From: JBMOLC01 sp049324215
Lineage (GTDB): Bacteria > Patescibacteriota > Microgenomatia > UBA8517
Direction of reading: 5' to 3'
Length of the DNA: 12,603 bases
NCBI GenBank assembly: GCA_049324215.1
Contig: JBMOLC010000021.1
Location: forward strand, 1-12,603
The stretch's first letter is position 1, and each line of letters opens with the position of its first letter. The position numbers and the translations under genes are program-made. The notes under the pieces are model-generated. The model ran no database searches. It was not told where the DNA came from and worked only from the letters and a program-made list of their open reading frames with translations. Positions 5,843-11,927 of this stretch are shown piece after piece.

Positions 5843-6564
5843 CTCAACAAGTTCTCTGCCAAAAATAGACTAATAAAAAAGGCTGCTGCCAAAAAGGGAC
5901 CAAAGGCAATTTGCCGGCCGAATTTAGCCTTCCTAAGTAAAACCAGTATGCTGCCAAGGGCGGCCCCTGTCAAGAAAGCCAAGAAAAGCCAAACCAAACT
6001 ATACGGCCAGCCCAAGAAAGTCCCGACAAAAAGCGCATATTTAACGTCCCCCAGCCCCATTCCTCTGCCTTTGGTCAAAAGATGGACAGTTAGGAGGAAG
6101 AAGGAACTAAAAAAACCGGCAAAAAGGTAAGAATAAAAGGCGGGAAAGGGGCCGAAAACTAAAAAGGCAAGGGTAATTAGATATCCAAAAAAGACTATTT
6201 CGTCGGGAATAATTCTCTTCTCCAGATCGATTACAAAGACGGTGATTGTCAGAAGAGAGACGATTAAAAGGGGAATGTCTAAACCGAATTTCAGGTAGAT
6301 GGCGAGAAAGGTGGTCGCGGTTGCGAGTTCAATTAGGGGATAACGCCAGGAAATCTTTTTGTGACAATGCCTACATCTTCCCTTTAAAAGTAGGAAGGAG
6401 ACAATAGGAATGTTGTCGTACCAGGCAATTTTAGTACCGCAATTGGGACAGAAAGACCTGCCTGTGAGATAGGCTCGTCCTCGGGGTAAACGGAAAGTAG
6501 TAAGACCGAGAAACGAACCGAATGCCAGCCCGCCAACAAAAGTTAGGACAATTGCTAGGCTCAC
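5827..6564 (-). CDS. pilD: Prepilin peptidase / N-methyltransferase (aspartic peptidase A24)
   Basis: A 245-residue integral membrane protease that removes prepilin leaders at the cytoplasmic face and, in bifunctional members, methylates the new N-terminus. The N-terminal part has AFGSFLGLTTFRLPRG and the zinc motif Cys39-x2-Cys42...Cys64-x2-Cys67, the hallmark of the bifunctional form. The catalytic aspartates are Asp113 (VIDLEKRIIPDE) and Asp173 in GMGLGDVKYA, the GxGD motif. Several hydrophobic helices follow the usual eight-helix plan. The start codon GTG directly follows the TAA stop of the upstream prepilin (TAAGTG) with no Shine-Dalgarno, so it should depend on coupled translation. It is the only peptidase in view for all ten prepilins. 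Confidence 0.95.
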   Translation of the reverse strand: MSLAIVLTFVGGLAFGSFLGLTTFRLPRGRAYLTGRSFCPNCGTKIAWYDNIPIVSFLLLKGRCRHCHKKISWRYPLIELATATTFLAIYLKFGLDIPLLIVSLLTITVFVIDLEKRIIPDEIVFFGYLITLAFLVFGPFPAFYSYLFAGFFSSFFLLTVHLLTKGRGMGLGDVKYALFVGTFLGWPYSLVWLFLAFLTGAALGSILVLLRKAKFGRQIAFGPFLAAAFFISLFLAENLLRWFLT

Positions 6565-7152
6565 TTATTGCGGCAAACAAACTACGCAGGAAGTGGAAAG
6601 GTCAGCGTATGTTCTGGTTGCACAGTCCGCCGCAGTTCCCAGTGTCGTACTCCCCAAAGTCAGGGTTTGTGTAGCCTTCTGTCTTTCGCTTTTGCTCTTC
6701 GGGACCCAGCAGGCGTAAACCGAGCTTGAGGCACCGGTTGCCTTGCCCACATAGACGGCTTCAGTTGCGGTTGCAGCATTCTTGACAAAATCCCTATTCC
6801 TGAACTCGGTCTTGAGCTCGTTGTTGGTAATTAGGAGGCCATCGGTATTGCAGTCAACTCCGCAGATTCCAACTCCATCGTCGGTAGCGTTTATGAATCC
6901 GTAGGCTACGTCGTTGTTGGTTACGTCACCGCTCGTGACCCAGGGAAACTCGTCTCTTGAAACGAAGTATCTGTCAATTGCCGCCAAAAGCTGGGAGGCG
7001 TCCGACCTTACTCGGGTATCTCGGGCTCTATTTGCCTGCTCCAAGGGGTTAATCGCAGCCAAAACCGCGGCCGCCAAAACCCCGAGAAGCGCAATGACGA
7101 TAAGAAGCTCAACCAGCGTGAACCCGGAGCCTACAATCTTTCGGGCAGTCAT
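6565..7152 (-). CDS. Type IV prepilin, candidate major pilin
   Basis: A 195-residue prepilin with leader MTARKIVGSG and site SG|FTLVELLIVIALLGVLAAAVLAAI (Phe +1, Glu +5), continuing INPLEQANRARDTRVRSDASQLLAAIDRYF, a form widespread in CPR and other monoderm pilins and different from the 'RDAQRKSD' form of the other pilins here. Six Cys follow the helix (ICGVDC, YACWV, ADCATR, and the terminal SCVVCLPQ). It is the only pilin with a strong Shine-Dalgarno (AAGGGAGGTG) together with its own promoter-like element, and it is first in the pilin series. Those three points suggest the major, highly expressed subunit; expression data are lacking. It may be named pilA by function, but no orthology is claimed. 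Confidence 0.88.
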   Translation of the reverse strand: MTARKIVGSGFTLVELLIVIALLGVLAAAVLAAINPLEQANRARDTRVRSDASQLLAAIDRYFVSRDEFPWVTSGDVTNNDVAYGFINATDDGVGICGVDCNTDGLLITNNELKTEFRNRDFVKNAATATEAVYVGKATGASSSVYACWVPKSKSERQKATQTLTLGSTTLGTAADCATRTYADLSTSCVVCLPQ

Positions 7153-7159
7153 TCAGTTT

Positions 7160-7169
7160 CACCTCCCTT
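7160..7169 (-). promoter_or_regulatory. Very strong Shine-Dalgarno for the candidate major pilin
   Basis: AAGGGAGGTG lies 7 bases before the ATG at 7152 and is nearly a full complement of the 16S rRNA 3' tail. It is the strongest ribosome site in the window and fixes the start. Confidence 0.85.
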
Positions 7170-7189
7170 CAAATTGCTATCCATCATCC

Positions 7190-7218
7190 AGTATTAATTA
7201 TTTGGGATATGCTGTCAA
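7190..7218 (-). promoter_or_regulatory. Sigma70-type promoter for candidate major pilin
   Basis: A perfect -35 box TTGACA (7213-7218) is followed after exactly 17 bases by AATACT (7190-7195, 4 of 6 matches to the -10 consensus). Transcription would start near 7183 and give a leader of about 31 bases that contains the Shine-Dalgarno. It lies in the only sizeable gap of the operon (70 bases, between pilC and the pilin), which favours function. Confidence 0.6.
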
Positions 7219-7222
7219 GCCG

Positions 7223-8428
7223 TCAAAACTGACTTGTCAGGTTATAAATCGGCAGAATTATGGCAATTACCAAAAATCCGACGCCGAGCCCCAAAAGAAC
7301 CATCACCAGGGGTTCAACCGCGCTAGTTAGTCCTTTGACTTTCTGGTCGCTCTCGACCTCGAAAACGTGGCTCACCTTTTGCAAAACCTCTTCCATCTTC
7401 CCGGTTTCCTCGCCAACCGCAACCATCTGGGATAAAATGAACGGGAAAGCCTCGGGGTGCTTACCGAAAGAGTAGGCAACCGGGAAGCCCTTTTCTACCT
7501 GCTTGGCGGCGTCTTTAAGGGCATCGGAAATTACGACATTACCCACCACACCTGCCGAAATATTCAAAGCTTCAAGAATTGAGACTCCTGCTCCGACCAT
7601 CAAAGAAAGGGTTCTTGTCAGCTCGGTTAAAATTACCTGCCTCTGGAGCTCTCCGATTATGGGAAGCTTAAAGATGAGCTCGTCGGTTTTCCTTCTTCCA
7701 ATTGGCGTTTTGCGATATGCCTGAAATCCGTAAAAAGCAAGAACAAGAATAACCAGAAGCAGCGGCCACGCCTTGAGAAAGAAATTGGAAACGCCTATCA
7801 GAACACGGGTAGCTGTAGGCAGTTTGGCATTGAATTCCGTATATAAAGAGGTCAGCCGGGGGATAACGAAAACCATCATCACGAGTCCCACGACAAACAT
7901 GCCCACAATAATTATGGCTGGATAAATTAGGGCGCCTTTGACCTTGCCCCTAAACTCCTGCTGTTTTTCCAGGTTATCGGCCAAGCGGACTAAAACTTCG
8001 TCCAAGACTCCTCCCACCTCTCCCGATTTAATCAGGGCAATATAGGTGGGATTAAATATCTTGGGATGCCGACCCAAGGCGGTAGAGAGGGCTTCTCCTC
8101 CTTCGACGTCCCCTAAGATTTGGGCCACAACCTTCTGCATTGCCCCTTTTGATTGCGAACGCAGGATGAGAAGTGCTTCGGTGATGGGGAGTCCCGCATT
8201 GACCATGGTCGCCAGCTGCCGGGTAAAGGTGGCGACGTCGCTAAGTGTGATTCTTTCTCTAAATTTTCTGATGAAGGTTAAGGGGTTTTCTCGGGCGGGT
8301 TTCACCGAAATTACGACCAAGCCCTTATCCCTCACGAGTTTGGCAGCTACCTGGGCCGACGAGGCTTCGACCTCTCCGGTGACTACTTGTCCGTCTTTTG
8401 ACTTGGCTTTATAGTTAAACCTTTTCAT
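7223..8428 (-). CDS. pilC: Type IV pilus inner-membrane platform protein (T2SS F family)
   Basis: A 401-residue polytopic membrane protein on which PilB and PilT act to insert or extract pilin subunits. It has a short N-terminal beta region (FNYKAKSKDGQVVTGEVEA) and two repeated cytoplasmic T2SSF domains (about 65-165 and 270-370). Each carries the conserved 'T-R-Q/T-L-x-x-M-V-x-A-G' start (TRQLATMVNAG; TRTLSLMVGAG) and a 'GE-x-x-G-x-[LM]-x-E-V-L' end (SGEVGGVLDEVL; VGEETGKMEEVL). Membrane segments lie at about 166-192, 220-236 and 372-395. Length and plan are normal for the family. The ATG shares a base with the pilT stop (TAATG), indicating coupled translation. Confidence 0.95.
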   Translation of the reverse strand: MKRFNYKAKSKDGQVVTGEVEASSAQVAAKLVRDKGLVVISVKPARENPLTFIRKFRERITLSDVATFTRQLATMVNAGLPITEALLILRSQSKGAMQKVVAQILGDVEGGEALSTALGRHPKIFNPTYIALIKSGEVGGVLDEVLVRLADNLEKQQEFRGKVKGALIYPAIIIVGMFVVGLVMMVFVIPRLTSLYTEFNAKLPTATRVLIGVSNFFLKAWPLLLVILVLAFYGFQAYRKTPIGRRKTDELIFKLPIIGELQRQVILTELTRTLSLMVGAGVSILEALNISAGVVGNVVISDALKDAAKQVEKGFPVAYSFGKHPEAFPFILSQMVAVGEETGKMEEVLQKVSHVFEVESDQKVKGLTSAVEPLVMVLLGLGVGFLVIAIILPIYNLTSQF

Positions 8429-9498
8429 TACTTCGCCAGTGATGCAGAACGCACCAGGCGCGTTAGCTCCTCGGGTCTTAAGGACCAGCTCTGGGCCGTT
8501 TCGAGGGTGATTCTGCCTTGCCTGACCAAATTGGCTAGAGAAGTCTCAAGAGTGTTCATGCCGATTTCTTGCGAGGTCTGGAGGATCGAGTCTATTTGGT
8601 GGGTTTTGCCCTCGCGAATAGCGGTCCTAATCGCGGTTGAGCCCAGCATTATTTCGTAGGCAACAGCCCTGCCATTGGGAATTGCCGGAATTAGCCGCTG
8701 CGAGAAAACGGCCTCGATAACATTGGAAAGTTGTAAGCGGACCTGTCCTTGCTGCTCCTCAGGAAAAACGTCAACGATTCTGTCGATTGTTTGAGCAGCG
8801 GAATTGGTGTGCAGCGTGGCAAAAACGAGGTGGCCGGTCTCGGCAACGGTTAAGGCAGCAGCGATTGTTTCGTAATCCCGCATTTCGCCAACCAAAACGA
8901 CGTCAGGGTCTTCTCGAAGGACGCTTCTTAAAGCCACCTGCCAAGAGTGGGTGTCGGAGCGCATTTCCCTTTGGGAGATGATTGATTTAACCGGCTTGAA
9001 CATAAACTCAATCGGGTCTTCGATGGTGACGATGTGGGCAGTCCGATTGGTGTTAATTTCGTTGATCATTGCGGCCAAAGTGGTTGACTTTCCGTGACCG
9101 GTGGGGCCGGTCACGAGGACAAATCCTTGCTTGAGAGCGGTAAAAGAGTGGAGGATCTTGGGTAGCCCCAAAGAATCGATGACAGGAATTTCCAGGGGTA
9201 TCCTCCTAAAGGCAGCCGCTTGCGCCCCCCTTTGGGTGTAAGCATTAACCCTAAATCTGGCTTTTTCCGAGAAGGCCAAGGAAAAGTCTATTTCTTTGTT
9301 AACAGCTAGCCTTTCGAGTTGTTCGCTGGTCAAAATTTCTTTAAGAAAGGCGGCGACAATATCCGGCGTCAGGATTCCAGCGCTATCAACGCTTCTTAAT
9401 TCTCCGTCGACCCGCAGCGTTGGGGGGATGCCGTTTACCAAATGCAAATCTGAGGCATTCTGGTCGATCGTCAGCTGCAAAAGTTCTTTGATACTCAT
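8428..9498 (-). CDS. pilT: Pilus retraction ATPase
   Basis: A 356-residue cytoplasmic hexameric AAA-like ATPase that drives pilus depolymerisation. Visible: N-terminal PAS-like part with ASDLHL and LRVDGEL (15-34), Walker A GPTGHGKS (131-138), Asp box VTIEDPIE (157-164), Walker B VVLVGEMRD with Glu205, and His box TGHLVFATLHTN (His223, His230). The AIRTAIRE element (289-296) matches the AIRNLIRE motif specific to PilT and needed for retraction, which separates it from PilB/GspE. His135 in the P-loop (TGHGKS, usually TGSGKS) is a known PilT variant. Length is normal. It starts 5 bases after the pilB stop with a weak AGGA site. Confidence 0.95.
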   Translation of the reverse strand: MSIKELLQLTIDQNASDLHLVNGIPPTLRVDGELRSVDSAGILTPDIVAAFLKEILTSEQLERLAVNKEIDFSLAFSEKARFRVNAYTQRGAQAAAFRRIPLEIPVIDSLGLPKILHSFTALKQGFVLVTGPTGHGKSTTLAAMINEINTNRTAHIVTIEDPIEFMFKPVKSIISQREMRSDTHSWQVALRSVLREDPDVVLVGEMRDYETIAAALTVAETGHLVFATLHTNSAAQTIDRIVDVFPEEQQGQVRLQLSNVIEAVFSQRLIPAIPNGRAVAYEIMLGSTAIRTAIREGKTHQIDSILQTSQEIGMNTLETSLANLVRQGRITLETAQSWSLRPEELTRLVRSASLAK

Positions 9499-9503
9499 GA
9501 ATT

Positions 9504-11243
9504 TTATTCCTGCGCCACCCTTAGGACTTCCTCCACCGACGTTATCCCTTCAACAACCTTCAAGTAGCCGTCTTGTTTGAGGGTAATCATTCCTTCCTCA
9601 CGGGCTACCTTCTCGATGTCGCTCGCGGCGCTCCTTTCCAGTATCAGTCTACCAACTTTTTCCGTGACCGGTAAGACCTCAAAAATCCCGATTCTGCCGA
9701 AATATCCGGTCCCACCGCATTCGGCATCTTTTCCCTCCCCTTTGTAAAATTTGCCGTCCCGGCCTTGGGGCCAAAGTGGGCCCAAAACTCCCTTAACTTC
9801 CGCAAGAATCTTGGGGTCTGGGTCATAGGCAACTTTACACTTGTCGTGGATTTTTCTGACCACCCTTTGGGCCACGATTGCCGTCATTGAAGAAGCAAGA
9901 AGATATGGCTCTGCCCCCATGTCCAGCAGTCTGGGAAGGGCCCCCGATGCGTCATTGGTATGGAGGGTAGAAAAAACCAGGTGGCCGGTCAAAGAGGCCT
10001 GGATAGCCAGGTCGGCTGTCTCTTTATCCCTAATCTCGCCAACCAGTATCACGTTGGGGTCCTGCCTCAAAAAGCTTCTTAAGCCCGAGGCAAAGGTTAG
10101 CCCCGCAGCCGGATTGACCTGGACCTGATTTACGCCAGGGATTTTATACTCGATCGGGTCCTCAAGTGTGACGATGTTAATTTTAGGAGTATTAATCCGC
10201 GAGATAACCGAATAAAGAGTGGTTGTTTTGCCCGAACCCGTTGGCCCACAAATAATGATGATTCCGTGGGGCCTGAGTATCGCATCCTCTAGGTTTTTTA
10301 GACCCCGGCCCCTTAGTCCCAGCTCGGGTAGTTCCGGAACACCGCCCGACTTTTTAAGTAGCCGCATGACAATCTTTTCTCCCCAGGTCGTGGGCAGAGA
10401 GGAAACCCTGAGGTCAACCTCATTCTCTCCGGCTTTAAAATTAAACCTTCCGTCTTGGGGAATCCTTTTTTCGTCAATCTTCATCCCGGAAAGGATTTTG
10501 ATGCGGGAGACCAAAGAGTCGTGGAGTTCCTTCGGGATGGTCAGTTTTTCCTGCAGGATGCCGTCGATGCGATAGCGCACCCGGGTTGCCGCCTCTTCGG
10601 GTTCGACGTGGACGTCGCTCGCCCTTGCCCGCATGGCAAAATCCAAGATGTGGGAGACAATCTCGGCCACTTTTTCCTCCCGGATAAAGCTCGTCTTGGC
10701 TAAGTCGAGCGTTCTGGCCCTGGTCTCTTCGGGAGTGACTTCTTTAAGGGCTTCGGTCACTTCCTTTGAGAGAGTGGTGGTGTAGCGGGTCGAAATAAAC
10801 TCGTCTACCTTGGAGGGGACGGCGGCCTGGGGTTTAATCCTGAGGTTTGTCTTTTGTTCCGCGAATTCGATGGCGGTTAAATCCAAGGGGTCAGCCATCG
10901 CCAAGAGAAGCTGCTTGGCCTTCTTGTCAACCGACACCGGGTAAACCCTGAATCTTTCCGCCACCTCTTGGGGAAGAAGCGTTAAAGCCTCGGGGGAGAC
11001 CGGGGTGGTTGCTAGGTCGATAAAGGGGATATTATATAAGGTAGCCTTGGCGCGGGTTAGCGCCTCTTCGGAAACCAGGTTTTGGCCGGTAAGTATTTCT
11101 TCCTGGGATTTGCCGGTCTGAATCTCGGCCAATTTTACTTGTTGGGCGCGCTCAGCTGACAAGGCACCCTGGCTGACTAGGACATCAGCCAAGGTCCCGC
11201 TATTCTCGCCGTTTGTCGATTTGAGGGAGGCTTGAGCAGGCAT
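9504..11243 (-). CDS. pilB: Pilus extension ATPase (GspE/PulE family)
   Basis: A 579-residue cytoplasmic ATPase that powers pilus assembly. The N-terminal third is an MshEN-type domain (about 15-145) whose c-di-GMP motif RLGxxL is not preserved. The catalytic part has SDVHVEP and VRYRIDGIL, Walker A GPTGSGKT (333-340), Asp box VTLEDPIE, Walker B VILVGEIRD with Glu403, and His box TGHLVFSTLHTN (His421, His428). The usual tetra-Cys zinc motif is altered: His466-x2-Cys469 and Asp506-x2-Cys509. It is first in the operon. An ATG at 11252 in the same frame would add three residues, but it lies within the predicted -10 box, so the ATG at 11243, at the predicted transcript start, is chosen. Confidence 0.95.
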   Translation of the reverse strand: MPAQASLKSTNGENSGTLADVLVSQGALSAERAQQVKLAEIQTGKSQEEILTGQNLVSEEALTRAKATLYNIPFIDLATTPVSPEALTLLPQEVAERFRVYPVSVDKKAKQLLLAMADPLDLTAIEFAEQKTNLRIKPQAAVPSKVDEFISTRYTTTLSKEVTEALKEVTPEETRARTLDLAKTSFIREEKVAEIVSHILDFAMRARASDVHVEPEEAATRVRYRIDGILQEKLTIPKELHDSLVSRIKILSGMKIDEKRIPQDGRFNFKAGENEVDLRVSSLPTTWGEKIVMRLLKKSGGVPELPELGLRGRGLKNLEDAILRPHGIIIICGPTGSGKTTTLYSVISRINTPKINIVTLEDPIEYKIPGVNQVQVNPAAGLTFASGLRSFLRQDPNVILVGEIRDKETADLAIQASLTGHLVFSTLHTNDASGALPRLLDMGAEPYLLASSMTAIVAQRVVRKIHDKCKVAYDPDPKILAEVKGVLGPLWPQGRDGKFYKGEGKDAECGGTGYFGRIGIFEVLPVTEKVGRLILERSAASDIEKVAREEGMITLKQDGYLKVVEGITSVEEVLRVAQE

Positions 11244-11250
11244 CAAAGAC

Positions 11251-11279
11251 ATTATGACTTATTGACTAGTATCTATCAA
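11251..11279 (-). promoter_or_regulatory. Promoter of the pilB operon (leaderless type)
   Basis: The -35 box TTGATA (11274-11279, 5 of 6) and the -10 box CATAAT (11251-11256, 5 of 6) are separated by exactly 17 bases. The predicted start is about 11244, one base before the ATG at 11243. No Shine-Dalgarno is present. It overlaps the holB promoter on the other strand. Confidence 0.65.
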
Positions 11280-11290
11280 GTCTGCATAAT
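11262..11290 (+). promoter_or_regulatory. Promoter of holB-like gene (near-leaderless)
   Basis: The -35 box TTGACT (11262-11267, 5 of 6) and the -10 box CATAAT (11285-11290, 5 of 6) are separated by exactly 17 bases. The predicted start is about 11297, three bases before the ATG at 11300. No Shine-Dalgarno is present. Eighteen bases are shared with the divergent pilB promoter. Confidence 0.65.
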
Positions 11291-11299
11291 GAGTTTTTC

Positions 11300-11899
11300 A
11301 TGCACGCCTATCTGATTAGCGGTTCGGGTAAGCTGGCCGAGGCAGAGACTCAAAGGCTTCTAGGCAAACTCGGGGCCAAGAGAATGGAGTACCCCTTGAG
11401 GGTAATCGCAGACGTCAGGGTTTTATCGTCCTTTACGCGCCTTTCTCTAAATCAAAAAACGGCGATAGTTATCAAAGGTGCTGAAGAGGCAACCGAAGAG
11501 GCTCTTAATGCCTTCTTAAAAAACCTCGAGGAGCCCCAGGAAAATCTTTTCTATATCCTCTGGGCCGAGGAGGTATATAAAATACTGCCAACCATTGTCT
11601 CGAGGTGCCAGGTAGTGACAGTAAAAAAACAAACACCAGCAATTTCTAGATCGGCGGAGGATTTTTTGCAAAAGTCAGTAGCCGAAAGACTCCTTCTGGT
11701 TGACAGAATTAAAAGTAGGGAAGAGGCCACGCTTTTTAGCTCGGAGGTTCTCCTGGCACTAGAGCGTCTGCTTTTAAGACAAGGAAATTACCAGAGTCTA
11801 GCTAAGGCCCTTAAGGTTTCGCAAGCGACATACCAAAGACTCAAGGCCAACGGCAATGTCAGTTTGCAACTTGCCAACCTGGCCATAAATTGTCCCTAA
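11300..11899 (+). CDS. holB: DNA polymerase III delta-prime-like clamp-loader subunit (short form)
   Basis: A 199-residue protein resembling the AAA+ core of the clamp-loader subunit that helps load the sliding clamp. The start HAYLISGSGKL resembles the family's 'HAYLLxGPxGxGK' opening, but there is no true Walker A. The Walker B region is replaced by AIVIKGAEEATEEALNAFLKNLEEP (55-79), where the 'NA-[FL]-LK-x-LEEP' box is diagnostic. It is followed by the sensor-1 zone and LPTIVSRCQ (96-104) with the SRC motif. The C-terminal part QRLKANGNVSLQLANLAI resembles the 'NvNpxLaLexLll' end of delta-prime. Usual members are about 300-340 residues, so this is a reduced version, common in small genomes. 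The Cys zinc module is absent. It is followed by gyrB on the same strand. Confidence 0.8.
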   Translation: MHAYLISGSGKLAEAETQRLLGKLGAKRMEYPLRVIADVRVLSSFTRLSLNQKTAIVIKGAEEATEEALNAFLKNLEEPQENLFYILWAEEVYKILPTIVSRCQVVTVKKQTPAISRSAEDFLQKSVAERLLLVDRIKSREEATLFSSEVLLALERLLLRQGNYQSLAKALKVSQATYQRLKANGNVSLQLANLAINCP

Positions 11900-11907
11900 A
11901 AAAGGGG

Positions 11908-11913
11908 TATAAT
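11908..11913 (+). promoter_or_regulatory. Possible -10 box TATAAT upstream of gyrB
   Basis: A perfect TATAAT lies in the 28-base gap after holB. The predicted start near 11920 leaves a leader of about 8 bases before the ATG at 11928, too short for a Shine-Dalgarno, and none is seen. No -35-like hexamer is found at 15-19 bases, so this is weaker than the two promoters upstream of holB and pilB. Confidence 0.4.
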
Positions 11914-11927
11914 TAGAGTGTGTAAAC

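Noticed and set aside
7227..7243. Inverted repeat CTGAC-AA-GTCAG followed by TTTT on the minus strand at the end of pilC, a possible terminator or attenuator
   Set aside because: The stem is only 4-5 pairs with a 2-4 base loop and the T-run is four bases, partly the pilC stop region. Too weak to call.
11894..11906. CCCT-AAAAA-AGGG hairpin after holB, possible terminator
   Set aside because: A 4-base stem with no T-run after it, and it overlaps the -10 box proposed for gyrB.
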